The notes under the pieces are model-generated. The model saw only the letters and a program-made list of their open reading frames with translations, did not search any database and was not told the origin of the DNA. From contig WYBB01000066.1 in the NCBI GenBank assembly GCA_011526585.1, forward strand, positions 1 through 58,068: a DNA stretch of 58,068 nucleotides. The letters are read 5' to 3'. Numbering within the stretch: the stretch's first letter is position 1; each line of letters begins with the position of its first letter. The translations under genes and the position numbers were made by a program. This DNA comes from Deltaproteobacteria bacterium (GTDB taxonomy: Bacteria; Myxococcota_A; UBA9042; PHBI01). Shown here one piece after another: positions 18,035-28,148 of the stretch.

Positions 18035-19234
18035 ATGGCTTGGAACGCGCCGCTGCCCGATTCGATCGCGCTCGTCGATGACGAGCACGCGCTCGCCGCG
18101 GTGCGTGAGCTGATCGCCAACGCGGCCTGGCTCGGCCTGTCGCTCGAGCTCAACGCGACGCGCAGCTATCGCCGGCGGATCTGCCTCGTGCAGCTCGATG
18201 TCGGCGGGCGGCTCGTCGCGATCGATCCGCTGCCGCTGTCGGGGCGCCGGCCCGAGCCGATCGCCGCCGCGCTCGGGGCTCTCGGCGCGGGCGCGCCGCT
18301 CATCGTGCACGGCGGTGAGTACGCGCTCATGGCGCTCGAGCGCGAGCTGCACCTGCGCTTCTCGCGGGTCTTCGATCTGCAGCAGGCGGCCGTCCTGCTC
18401 GGGCTGCCGGCGACCGGTCTGCGCGCGCTCACGGCGGAGCTCCTCGGCGTGGCGTTGCCGGCGCCGCGCTCGGTCGACTGGCTCCAGCGGCCGCTGCCGA
18501 GCGATCTGATCGACCACGCGCTGGCCGACGTGCGCTACCTGCGCGCGCTCCACGGCGTGCTCGGCGAACGGATCCGCGCCGCCGATCTCGAGGACGAGCT
18601 GGCGCTCGCCTCGGCGCCGCCCGCGCCGCGCTCGAGCGCGCTGCCCGACACGCCCGACCCGCGACGCTTCAAGAAGATCCCCGGGGCGTCGACCTTGTCG
18701 CCCGAGGGGCTCACGCTCCTGCGCGCGCTCGTGACCTGGCGTGACCTCAAGGCCAAGGAGCTCGACGTGCCGCCGGGGCGCCTCCTGACCAACGCGCAGC
18801 TCGTCGAGCTCGCGCACGCACCCGAGCGCGCGGGTGAGCGCCTGGCGGCGATGCGCTTTCATTCGCGCCTGGTGCACGCCGACCTCGAGGCGCTGCGGCG
18901 CGTGGTCGCGCTCACGTTGAGCGACGAGGGCGGGCGCGAGGCGGGGCCGGTGCCATCCGAGCGCGTCGTCGCGATGCACGCGGGCGTGGCGGCGCAGCGT
19001 CGCAAGGGCACACCGGGGCCGGCGGTGAAGGCGCGGCTCGCGCGCCTCAAGAGCTGGCGTCGCGTCGAGGCGGCGTCGCGTGGGGTGGGGCTCGCCGCGA
19101 TCCTGCCGCTGGTCGCGCTCGAGCACCTCGCCTTCTTTCCCGAGACGCCGCTGTCCGAGGTGCCCGGGCTCGGGCGGCGGCGGATCGAGCGCTACGCCGC
19201 GCGCCTGGCGGAGCTCTGCGACCGGCGCACGTGA
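18035..19234 (+). CDS. RNase D family protein (3'-5' exonuclease fold + HRDC) with altered active site, 399 aa
   Basis: The fold order is RNase D: a DEDD exonuclease domain (about 10-180, including DWLQRPLPSDLIDHALADVRYL) and an HRDC domain (about 210-300, TWRDLKAKELDVPPGRLLTN). A second HRDC-like C-terminus ends in VPGLGRRRIERYAARLA. The catalytic set is damaged. Motif I, normally D-x-E, is S36-L-E38; the motif II Asp is Ala97; the Tyr that precedes the last Asp is His161, with Asp165 kept. Without the metal ligands, hydrolysis is doubtful; RNA binding through HRDC may remain. It is divergent from the giant surface-protein gene with 137 bases between. Compared with E. coli Rnd (375 aa), the length is normal. 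Confidence 0.75.
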   Translation: MAWNAPLPDSIALVDDEHALAAVRELIANAAWLGLSLELNATRSYRRRICLVQLDVGGRLVAIDPLPLSGRRPEPIAAALGALGAGAPLIVHGGEYALMALERELHLRFSRVFDLQQAAVLLGLPATGLRALTAELLGVALPAPRSVDWLQRPLPSDLIDHALADVRYLRALHGVLGERIRAADLEDELALASAPPAPRSSALPDTPDPRRFKKIPGASTLSPEGLTLLRALVTWRDLKAKELDVPPGRLLTNAQLVELAHAPERAGERLAAMRFHSRLVHADLEALRRVVALTLSDEGGREAGPVPSERVVAMHAGVAAQRRKGTPGPAVKARLARLKSWRRVEAASRGVGLAAILPLVALEHLAFFPETPLSEVPGLGRRRIERYAARLAELCDRRT

Positions 19235-19295
19235 TCGGATCCGACAGCTCGCCACGGCCTTCGGCCTGCTCGCCGGAAACAGGGGGCGTCGGAGG

Positions 19296-19895
19296 TCAGA
19301 GCTGACCTTCGAGGAAGGTGATGACGTCGCCGAGGCCGTCGCCCGTCTTGAGGTTGGTGAAGACGAAGGGGCGGGCGCCGCGCATCCTGGCCGCGTCGTG
19401 TGCCATGACACCGAGGTCGGCGCCGACCAGCGGCGCGAGATCGGTCTTGTTGATGACGAGCAGATCGCTCTTGACGATCCCCGGGCCGCCCTTGCGCGGG
19501 ATCTTGTCGCCGGCGGCCACGTCGATGACGTAGATCGTGACGTCGGAGAGCTCGGGCGAGAACGTCGCCGCGAGGTTGTCGCCGCCCGACTCGACGAAGA
19601 CCAGATCGAGGCGATCGAAGCGCTCGCAGAGCTCGGCGACCGCCTGGAGGTTGATGCTCGCGTCCTCGCGGATCGCGGTGTGGGGGCAGCCGCCGGTCTC
19701 GACGCCGAGGATGCGCTCGGCCGGCAGCGCCCCGTGGCGGACGAGGAACTCGGCGTCCTCGCGCGTGTAGATGTCGTTGGTGACGACCGCGATGTTCAAT
19801 CGTTCGCGGAGGGCGCGGCACAGGGCGAGCAGGAGCGCCGTCTTGCCGGAGCCGACGGGGCCGCCGATGCCGACGCGCAGGGTGGGGTGGGTCAT
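19296..19895 (-). CDS. ureG: Urease accessory GTPase UreG, 199 aa
   Basis: UreG hydrolyses GTP to drive nickel delivery into apo-urease together with UreD, UreF and UreE. Visible motifs are the P-loop GPVGSGKT, the switch/metal motif [17 protein letters not shown] (with the Cys-Pro-His nickel site), the [15 protein letters not shown] segment and the guanine-specificity motif NKTD. The ATG at 19895 has GAGGA upstream; a GTG 18 bases earlier is possible. It is the last gene of the urease operon, 48 bases after ureF. Confidence 0.95.
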   Translation of the reverse strand: MTHPTLRVGIGGPVGSGKTALLLALCRALRERLNIAVVTNDIYTREDAEFLVRHGALPAERILGVETGGCPHTAIREDASINLQAVAELCERFDRLDLVFVESGGDNLAATFSPELSDVTIYVIDVAAGDKIPRKGGPGIVKSDLLVINKTDLAPLVGADLGVMAHDAARMRGARPFVFTNLKTGDGLGDVITFLEGQL

Positions 19896-19943
19896 GTTGG
19901 GGTCCTCGTTCACAAGGGATTCCCGGGGCGGGAGCTCGCGCGC

Positions 19944-20579
19944 TCAGCTCCGAAAGAGGCGGCTGTACTGGGTTTCGTGGCGCGACGAGAGCAGGGCGAG
20001 GCCGGGCAGCGAGGAGCTCAGCGCGGCGTCCGGCAGGGCGCACGCGAGTCGCTGCGCCTCCTCGAGCGTCGGCATGAGCGCGGAGAAGAGACGCTGCGCG
20101 GCGGTCTGGCCGAGCGGGAGCGCCTTCTGCAAGACGGCGAGCTGGCCCTCGAGGGTGGCGACGAGCCAGGCCGTGAGGCTGTCGGGTGGCGCGATGTCCC
20201 AGCAACGTGACGCGAGCGCCCAGGCCGCCGGGAGGGTCGGGCACTCGACGGGCGGCAGGTCGTGGCCGAGCTCGCGGAGGAGGCGGGTGAGCGCGAGGCC
20301 GAGCTGGGTCGTCTCGAGCCGGAGCTCGCGCGTCTCGCGGCTCGCGAAATAGCGAGCGTTCCACGCGTCGAAGGCCGCGCCGTCTTCGTGCAGGAGGCGC
20401 CAGAGGACGGGTGCGTCCCAGCGGGCGTGGCCGAGCAGGAGCACGTCCTCGAGCCAGCGCGGGGCGGTGGCCGGGGTGACGAGCCCCTCCTCGATCGCGC
20501 CCTCGAGCCCGCCCGACCAGGCGAAGGCGCCGATCGGCAGGGCCGGGCTCGCGAGCCTGAGCAGGGCGGCCGTGCTCAT
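19944..20579 (-). CDS. ureF: Urease accessory protein UreF, 211 aa
   Basis: UreF bridges UreD and UreG in the apo-urease activation complex and helps open the nickel path. The N-terminal signature LRLASPALPIGAFAWSGGLE is clear and the rest is all-helical with the usual length. The C-terminal end keeps the conserved arrangement LLSSRHETQYSRLFRS. The start codon overlaps the ureE stop (ATGA), as expected for a coupled operon. Confidence 0.95.
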   Translation of the reverse strand: MSTAALLRLASPALPIGAFAWSGGLEGAIEEGLVTPATAPRWLEDVLLLGHARWDAPVLWRLLHEDGAAFDAWNARYFASRETRELRLETTQLGLALTRLLRELGHDLPPVECPTLPAAWALASRCWDIAPPDSLTAWLVATLEGQLAVLQKALPLGQTAAQRLFSALMPTLEEAQRLACALPDAALSSSLPGLALLSSRHETQYSRLFRS

Positions 20580-21088
20580 GGGCGCAGCACGAAGCGGTGG
20601 ATCCTGGGCTGGCCGTGGCCATGGTGGTGGTGCTCGTCGTGGCCATGGCCATGGCCGTGATGGTGGTAGGCGCCGACCTCGGGCGAGAACGGTGCTTCGA
20701 CCGCCTCCACGGTGAGGCCGAGCTGCGTGAGCATCTGCGCCATCACCGGGTCGGCGGGGGTCATGAGCGCGCCGTCGGCGAGCTCGACCCGGGCGTGGCG
20801 GTTGCCGAGGTGATAGGCCGCGCGGGTGAGCTGCGCAGGCTGGCCCGCCGCGCGCAGGAGGGGCTCGGGACGGGCGCGCACCCTCACGAGTGGCGCGCCG
20901 TCGGCGTCACCGAGCACCTCGCCGTCGCAGAGCGGCGTCGCCACGCGCTCGAGCTGGATGGCGAGCGGCACCTCGCCGGACGCGGTGTGCGCGGTGGTCT
21001 TCAGGCGGCGCTTCTGACGCTCGTCGAAGTCGAGCCAGACCTCCGGCAGGTCGGCGTCACGGGGTTCGAGGCGTGTGCAGGCGAGCAT
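20576..21088 (-). CDS. ureE: Urease accessory nickel chaperone UreE, 170 aa, His-rich tail
   Basis: UreE stores and donates nickel to the UreDFG complex. The N-terminal peptide-binding domain (WLDFDERQKRRLK) and the metal-binding C-terminal domain (AYHLGNRHARVEL, containing the conserved His) are present. The tail from about residue 140 alternates His and Gly (YHHHGHGHGHDEHHHHGHG), a nickel reservoir like that of Klebsiella UreE. The ATG at 21088 has AGGAGA upstream. The gene ends in a four-base overlap with ureF. Confidence 0.93.
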   Translation of the reverse strand: MLACTRLEPRDADLPEVWLDFDERQKRRLKTTAHTASGEVPLAIQLERVATPLCDGEVLGDADGAPLVRVRARPEPLLRAAGQPAQLTRAAYHLGNRHARVELADGALMTPADPVMAQMLTQLGLTVEAVEAPFSPEVGAYHHHGHGHGHDEHHHHGHGQPRIHRFVLRP

Positions 21089-21132
21089 GGCGATCTCCTG
21101 GCTCTGCTTGGCGGGTCGCGATTCGGACGGCC

Positions 21133-22839
<1,707 letters not shown>

Positions 22840-22845
22840 GTCGCC

Positions 22846-23193
22846 TCACTCGTCGACGGGGCCCATGACGAGCCCCTGGAAGCCATGCACGTGGCGGCGG
22901 CCGGCGAGCGCGACGAGCGTCACCTCGCGGGTCTGGCCGGGCTCGAAGCGCACGGCCGTGCCCGCCGGGATGTCGAGGCGCATGCCGCGCGCCATCGCGC
23001 GGTTGAAGTCGAGCGCGGCGTTGACCTCGAAGAAGTGGTAGTGCGAGCCGACCTGGACGGGGCGGTCGCCGGTGTTGGCGACCGCGAGCGTGACCCGGAC
23101 GCGCCCGACGTTGATGGCGATGTCGCCGAGGTCGTCGGCCGTCAGGATCTCGCCGGGCACGAGGCGGGGCACGTCGCGGGAAGCAGGGTCCAT
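22846..23193 (-). CDS. ureB: Urease subunit beta UreB, 115 aa
   Basis: Structural subunit of the urease trimer. The family core is clear: [39 protein letters not shown] and [18 protein letters not shown]. The ATG at 23193 was chosen because GGAGGT precedes it; a further in-frame ATG at 23220 lacks this. A 115-base gap separates it from ureA, the widest gap inside the operon. Confidence 0.95.
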   Translation of the reverse strand: MDPASRDVPRLVPGEILTADDLGDIAINVGRVRVTLAVANTGDRPVQVGSHYHFFEVNAALDFNRAMARGMRLDIPAGTAVRFEPGQTREVTLVALAGRRHVHGFQGLVMGPVDE

Positions 23194-23308
23194 CGAACCT
23201 CCGGTCGCCAGGACGTGCACCTTCGGGGAGTCGCGGTCGGACCGTCAAGCGCAGTCGACCGGCGCGGGGGGCGCCGATACCGCGTCGAAACACGGCGGGG
23301 CTCGCGGA

Positions 23309-23611
23309 TCAGATGATCGGGCTGTGCACGGTGACGAGCTTGGTGCCGTCGGGAAAGGTCGCCTCGATCTGGATGTCGGGGATCATCTCCGCGACCCCCT
23401 CCATGACGTCGTCCCGGCCGAGCAGCGTGGTGCCGTAGTGCATCAACTCCGCAACGCTGCGGCCGTCGCGAGCACCCTCGAGGAGGGCGGCCGAGATGTA
23501 GGCGACGGCCTCGGGGTGGTTGAGCTTGAGGCCGCGGGCCTTGCGGCGCTCGGCGAGCAGGCCGGCGGTGAAGATGAGGAGCTTGTCTCGCTCGCGCGGG
23601 GTCAATTCCAT
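23309..23611 (-). CDS. ureA: Urease subunit gamma UreA, 100 aa
   Basis: Smallest urease subunit, 100 residues as usual. Motifs are [43 protein letters not shown] split over residues 35-57, and the C-terminus [14 protein letters not shown]. The ATG at 23611 has GGAGG upstream and overlaps the ureD stop by one base (TGATG). Confidence 0.96.
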   Translation of the reverse strand: MELTPRERDKLLIFTAGLLAERRKARGLKLNHPEAVAYISAALLEGARDGRSVAELMHYGTTLLGRDDVMEGVAEMIPDIQIEATFPDGTKLVTVHSPII

Positions 23612-24444
23612 CAGGTCCTCCAGATCCGTGGAGCGCGGGCGACGCGCCCGGTGAGCGCCGGGAGCGCGACCTCCCAGAGCGCGATGAACCACTGGTGGAT
23701 CGCCTCGGCCGGGCCGAGCGCGCGGGCCGCGACGAGGCCCTCGCCGACCAGGCTGACGCCGGTCGAGAGGTTCGCGGCCACGCCGCGCAGGGCGTCGACG
23801 AGGGGGGCTCCAGCCGCGCGTGCCACGAAGAGCGCGGTGCCCCAGGCGACGTGTCCCGCGAGGCCGAGCGCCGAGTTCCTCGACGGCGAGTCGGCGGGCA
23901 GATCGAGGGCGTCGTGATAGGCGAGGCGCCCGGCGCGCGTGAGCTCGAGGCGCGAAGACCAGCGCCCCGAGGCAAAGGGGTGGTCGCCGGCGGGGCGGCC
24001 GAGGCCGACGACGTCCCAGCCGATGAAGGTCGCGTCCGCTGCGAGCGCGACGGTGAGGTGGCTCGTCGCGAGGGCGCCGTCGAACACGAGGTGGGGGTGC
24101 GGGAGGAGCTCGAGGCAGGCCCCGTCGGCGACGGTCGCGGCGAGGTGCTGGGAGGCGCCATGCTCACCGCGATACCAGCGTGTGGCCCCGGGCGTCGTCA
24201 GGCGAACCCGCGCCTCCGGTCCGACGACGACGTCGATCCGGAGCCGATCGCCGGCCGCGATCCCACCCGGTGGGTGCACGAGGATGTGCTCGCAGAGGGT
24301 GGGCTCGGGCTCGAAGTGTTTCTGCACACACAGCGGGCCGGTGTGCTCGCGCCGCGTGGGCACCGTGCGCGCGCCGGACCTCGCGTAGGCCAGATCGAGG
24401 GTCGCCGCCCAACCGCGGTCGTGCACGTCCTGGAGGTCGCTCAC
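23611..24444 (-). CDS. ureD: Urease accessory protein UreD (UreH), 277 aa
   Basis: UreD docks on apo-urease and channels nickel from UreG/UreF. Family features are [45 protein letters not shown] and the C-terminal region [14 protein letters not shown]. The GTG start at 24444 is preceded by GAGGA and fits the known N-terminal region. It begins 13 bases after the stop of the von Willebrand A gene, so both are probably on one transcript. Confidence 0.92.
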   Translation of the reverse strand: MSDLQDVHDRGWAATLDLAYARSGARTVPTRREHTGPLCVQKHFEPEPTLCEHILVHPPGGIAAGDRLRIDVVVGPEARVRLTTPGATRWYRGEHGASQHLAATVADGACLELLPHPHLVFDGALATSHLTVALAADATFIGWDVVGLGRPAGDHPFASGRWSSRLELTRAGRLAYHDALDLPADSPSRNSALGLAGHVAWGTALFVARAAGAPLVDALRGVAANLSTGVSLVGEGLVAARALGPAEAIHQWFIALWEVALPALTGRVARAPRIWRT

Positions 24445-24457
24445 CGGGGGCGCGTCC

Positions 24458-25684
24458 TCAGTCTGCGCGCCGCGCGTTGCGTCGCGCGCGGATCCGGGCG
24501 AGGCGCTCGATCGCGGTCTCCACCGTGTGCTCGTCCTCGCTCTCGCTCGGGGTCTGCGCCGGCTCGACGATCGCCGCGAAGCTGACGGTCGGGCGGCGCG
24601 GGGGCAAGACGGGCGGGATCCCGTCCTCGGTGATGTAGGGGCGCGTGCCGACCTGCATGCGGCGCGCCTGGCTGTCGCCGCGCGCGCGTACGAGCGGAGG
24701 GTCGTCGGCGGCCGAGTCCGTCTCCGACGAGGTGCGGATCGTCGGCCACGCGGCGGCCTGCTCGAGCTCGAGGGCCGCCATGCGCGCGCGCTGTTCACGG
24801 CGGCGCTCGCGCTCCTGGCGGGCCTGTTCACGGCGGGCGGCCTCGTGCGGCGGCAGCGCGAGGAGCAGGCGATCGAGCCCGTCGTCCGGCGCGGCGGGCG
24901 GCTCGCTCGGCAAGAGCATCGCCCTGACGGACTCGAGCGCGAGCCAGCGCGGAAGCTCGTTGAGGAGCCCGCGATAGAGCTCGTCGGCGTCGCCGGCGTC
25001 GCCGGGCATGAAGAAGCCAACCGAGTCGCGGGCGGTGTCCGAGAGCGCGTCGAGCCCGCGCAGGAAGCGGAATCGCTCGCGGTCATCGGCGGGCGCGGGG
25101 CGCGCGCCACCGTCATCCGACGGGGCGATCCCCGCGAACTGCCAGAAGATCGGCAGGTGGCTCGCGCGCCTGAGCGCGGCCATCGTGTCGGCAGCGTCGT
25201 CGCAGTCGCCGGCGGTGACGACGATCACGAAGAGCGGCACGGCGCGTGGCTCGTGCAGGGACGGCTCGCCCTTTTGCGCCCACTCGCGCGGGAAGAAGCG
25301 CCTGGCGATCGCGTCGATCAGCGGGGCGAAGCGCGCGGCGGCCGCCCGCTTGTGGGGCGCCACCGCGGCCGGCAGGGGCACGTTGTGGCGCACCCAGCTC
25401 GCGTAGTCCTGGCGTTTGATCTCGCCGAGGTGGCGCGCCTCGCGCGCGAAGGACCACACCGGCATCACCCCGTCGTCGTCGAACTTCATCGCCAGCGCCA
25501 GGAGCGCCGAGGCGACGTCCTGCAGGAGGCCGCTGGCATAGAGCGGCGCCATCGCCGGCGACACGTCGAGCGCGATGACCACCTCGGCCTCGATCCCGTG
25601 CAGGCCGGAGTCGACGAACGCGCGCGCCGCGCTCACCGAGAGCTCCTCGAGGCGGCGATGCTTGCGGTCCTGAATGGTGGCCAT
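24458..25684 (-). CDS. TerF-like von Willebrand factor A domain protein, 408 aa
   Basis: Residues about 10-220 resemble the VWA domain of tellurite-resistance TerF-type proteins. Examples are the helix-strand EAEVVIALDVSPAMAPLY, then AMKFDDDGVMPVWSFA and VIVVTAGDCDD. The metal (MIDAS) motif, normally D-x-S-x-S, reads D-V-S-P-A, so metal binding may be weak. Residues 280-340 hold a charged Arg/Glu helix. The C-terminal part contains PYITEDGIPPVLPP, typical of a Pro-rich disordered end. The ATG at 25684 has AGGGGG upstream. It leads the urease operon with only 13 bases before ureD. The function is unknown; a role in complex assembly is speculation. Confidence 0.7.
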   Translation of the reverse strand: MATIQDRKHRRLEELSVSAARAFVDSGLHGIEAEVVIALDVSPAMAPLYASGLLQDVASALLALAMKFDDDGVMPVWSFAREARHLGEIKRQDYASWVRHNVPLPAAVAPHKRAAAARFAPLIDAIARRFFPREWAQKGEPSLHEPRAVPLFVIVVTAGDCDDAADTMAALRRASHLPIFWQFAGIAPSDDGGARPAPADDRERFRFLRGLDALSDTARDSVGFFMPGDAGDADELYRGLLNELPRWLALESVRAMLLPSEPPAAPDDGLDRLLLALPPHEAARREQARQERERRREQRARMAALELEQAAAWPTIRTSSETDSAADDPPLVRARGDSQARRMQVGTRPYITEDGIPPVLPPRRPTVSFAAIVEPAQTPSESEDEHTVETAIERLARIRARRNARRAD

Positions 25685-25793
25685 GGCCCCCTGCCGATGC
25701 CAGATTCGTGCAAGATGGTGGCGCGTCTCTTCGCGCACTGCAAGCGCGGCGTCGCTATCCAACGATACGCATCCCGGGGAGCTGTTGACCAAG

Positions 25794-26813
25794 ATGAAGC
25801 ACGACGACGCGAGCGGTGACTTCGTGCGCCTGCGCGAGGCGGCGCTCGCGGCCACGCCGGGCTACCTCGGCGGGCCCGGGGCGCGCGCGCGGCTCATCGC
25901 CTTCTACGAGCGCGCGCGGGCGCTCGATCTCACCCATGTCCGTATCGCCCGGGGCGGTACGGTCGTGCGCGGCGGCGATGCGATCGCGCAGGTCGTCATC
26001 TTCCGCGATCCCCAGGCCTGGTTCGGTGGCCCGGTGGTGATCGCCTTCGTCGATCGCGAACCGGGCGACGCCGAGGCGCTGGCGCCGGTCCTCGCCGCGC
26101 TCGATCGCCACGCGGCGCGCCTCGACGATGATACTCTCATCGAGATCCGCGCCGACGATGGACCGCTGCTCGCGGAGCTCGCTCTGCGCGGCTTCGGGAT
26201 CGACTCGGTGATCCAGCTGGGCGATCCGGCCCACGCGCTGGACGCGCTGACCGGCGGCTCACGTGCACCCGCGCCGGCGACGCGCCTGGCCGAGGCCGGA
26301 CTCGCGCTCGTGCCGCTCGCCACGCGCCACGCCGACCCGGTTGTCGCGCTGCATCGTGAGGTCTTCTCCGCGGAGCCGGACTGGTGCTGGTTCGGCGCGT
26401 ACCCAAGCCACCTTCGGCGGCTGCGCGATCACCTGCTGCGCGATCGCGAGGGGCAGTTCGCGATCGTCGATCGGCGCGACCTCGTCGTCGGACACCTCGG
26501 CGCCGAGCTCGACCGCGACAACCCCTACTGGGGTCCGGTCGGCGGCCTCGAGCTCGTGCTGGCGCCGGATTGGCGCGGGCGCGGTCTGGCGCGTGCGCTC
26601 TATCTGGCGGCGCTGCGCTCGCTCGTGACGCGCGGCGCGCGGGCGATCAAGGGAGGCACGGCGCAGCCGGGCGTGCTCGCGCTCGGGCGCGTGATGGGGC
26701 GGCCGTGGCACAGCTTCAACCTGCGCCGCGGCACGCGCTTTGCGCCCGAGCACTTCCTCGCCTTCGCTCCCGACGCGGTGCGGCGTGCGCACTCGCACGA
26801 CGATGGCGGGTGA
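25794..26813 (+). CDS. GNAT-family N-acetyltransferase, 339 aa
   Basis: The C-terminal domain (about 190-325) is a GNAT fold. It has GHLGAELDRDN, the strand LELVLAPDWRGRGLARALY forming the acetyl-CoA loop (R-G-R-G-L-A), and a last strand containing GRVMGRPWHSFNLR. The N-terminal half (about 1-170) has a similar size and may be a degenerate GNAT copy, as in tandem-GNAT proteins. The acceptor is unknown. The start at 25794 (ATG) lacks a strong ribosome site; a TTG nine bases upstream lies closer to GGGGAG. The gene is divergent from the VWA gene. Confidence 0.7.
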   Translation: MKHDDASGDFVRLREAALAATPGYLGGPGARARLIAFYERARALDLTHVRIARGGTVVRGGDAIAQVVIFRDPQAWFGGPVVIAFVDREPGDAEALAPVLAALDRHAARLDDDTLIEIRADDGPLLAELALRGFGIDSVIQLGDPAHALDALTGGSRAPAPATRLAEAGLALVPLATRHADPVVALHREVFSAEPDWCWFGAYPSHLRRLRDHLLRDREGQFAIVDRRDLVVGHLGAELDRDNPYWGPVGGLELVLAPDWRGRGLARALYLAALRSLVTRGARAIKGGTAQPGVLALGRVMGRPWHSFNLRRGTRFAPEHFLAFAPDAVRRAHSHDDGG

Positions 26814-26830
26814 GCGGTACCTTTGAGGAT

Positions 26831-28138
26831 CTACTCCGAGAGGAACCAACTGCCCGGCGTCATGTCGAGGTGGAAGTGGTTGTCGTGCGCCGCGTTGTAC
26901 TCGGGCGTCAGGATGATGTTCCAGGTCCGGCGCTCGTACATCTCGTGTGCGAGCCAGAAGAGGAGCTCGCCGCCGACGGTGTCGGGGGTCGGATCGCCGT
27001 CCTCCCAGTGGTCGAGCAGGGTGTAGCGCGCGCCGCCCGCGACCTCGATGCCGGCGATGTCGATCGCGTTGGCGAAGCTGTGCTCGGACAAGGTCGTCGT
27101 GCCCGAGATGTAGCGGCAGTTGTAGGTGCCGTAGTGCACGAAGTCGGTGATGCCGCGGGTCTTGGCGAGCTGCACCATGTCCCAGAGCGCGAGCGCCACG
27201 CCGCATTGCACGTACATGGGCGCGGGATCGTTGGTGAAATTGGACGGGTGGAACTGCACGCCGTCGATGGTGCCCGAGACGCGGATCGGCTCGAAGACGT
27301 CGCAGATCTGGCCGCCCTCGTTGTCGAAGTTGGTGACCCCGGGGAGGGTGAAGTCGACGCCGAGGCGCTGAAGGGTCTGGATGCAGCCTTCGAACTCGCC
27401 GGGCACGCAGGTCCAGGACGAGGTCGTCACGGTGTTGTAGCGCAGCTCGTCGACGCAGGTGTAGCCGTCGCGGCAGCCGGTCGGGCTCCTGGCGAGGTCG
27501 CACTTCTGCACGCACATGCCGCCGGACTCGCCGACGCTGTCGCCGTCGATGCAGAAGGTCACGGCGAGGCCGTCGCGGTCGGGGCAGGTCGAGGTGCAGC
27601 TCTGGGTGCACATGCCGTTTTCCCAGCCTTCGTTGTCGGGCATGCACATCGCGTTGGTGAAGGAGCAGTCGGAGACGTTGTCGCAGGCGCCGCCGATGAA
27701 GCCGACGTTGAGATCGACGGGGCCGGTGGGGCCCGCGTCCTGGGGCGGGGTGGTGTCGGCGACGACGGTGTCCTGGGGCGGGCTCGTGTCCTGGGGCGGG
27801 GTGGTGTCGGCGACGACGGTGTCCTGGGGCGGGCTCGTGTCCTGGGGCGGGGTGGTGTCGGCGACGACGGTGTCCTGGGGCGGGGCGGTGTCGGCGACGA
27901 CCGTGTCCTGCGGCGGGCTCGTGTCGGGTGCGATCGAGTCCTGCGGTGGGCTCGTGTCGGCGGGTGTCGTGTCGATCGGCGAGCCGGTGTCGAAGACCAC
28001 GGTGTCGGTCGAGAACACGTCGGGCAGCGGCGCGCGGTTCTCGACCAGGTTGGAGACGCGCTGCGGGTCGTCGCCGCAGCCGGGCAGGGTGAGGAGGCCG
28101 AGCACACACGAAGAGACGATCGAACGGGTCGCGATCAT
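26831..28138 (-). CDS. Lipoprotein with extensin-like (M15-type) C-terminal domain, 435 aa
   Basis: The lipobox is LPGC (Cys21). Residues about 30-130 are a repetitive linker of D-T-x-x-P-P-Q units coded by a 51-bp tandem repeat. A Cys-rich segment follows (about 135-230). The C-terminal 200 residues match the extensin-like family (Pfam PF06904), related to zinc D,D-peptidases: YNCRYISG, LSEHSFANAIDIAGI and NHFHLDMTP. These provide the His/Asp/His set of that fold. The likely role is peptidoglycan turnover at the outer face of the cell. The gene is ten bases downstream of the DNA ligase gene, suggesting shared transcription. Confidence 0.75.
   Translation of the reverse strand: MIATRSIVSSCVLGLLTLPGCGDDPQRVSNLVENRAPLPDVFSTDTVVFDTGSPIDTTPADTSPPQDSIAPDTSPPQDTVVADTAPPQDTVVADTTPPQDTSPPQDTVVADTTPPQDTSPPQDTVVADTTPPQDAGPTGPVDLNVGFIGGACDNVSDCSFTNAMCMPDNEGWENGMCTQSCTSTCPDRDGLAVTFCIDGDSVGESGGMCVQKCDLARSPTGCRDGYTCVDELRYNTVTTSSWTCVPGEFEGCIQTLQRLGVDFTLPGVTNFDNEGGQICDVFEPIRVSGTIDGVQFHPSNFTNDPAPMYVQCGVALALWDMVQLAKTRGITDFVHYGTYNCRYISGTTTLSEHSFANAIDIAGIEVAGGARYTLLDHWEDGDPTPDTVGGELLFWLAHEMYERRTWNIILTPEYNAAHDNHFHLDMTPGSWFLSE
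27731..27935 (-). repeat. 51-bp tandem repeat coding a Pro/Gln/Asp/Thr linker
   Basis: The motif tggtgtcggcgacg begins at 27751, 27802 and 27853, an exact 51-base period coding a 17-residue unit. Further partial units lie on both sides. The array keeps reading frame and encodes the stalk of the extensin-like lipoprotein. Confidence 0.75.
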
Positions 28139-28148
28139 GGCGCGGAAC

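Noticed and set aside
19235..19295. Small GGCC-TTC-GGCC hairpin between the RNase D-like gene and ureG as a terminator
   Set aside because: The stem is only four base pairs with no T tract, too weak to call in this composition.
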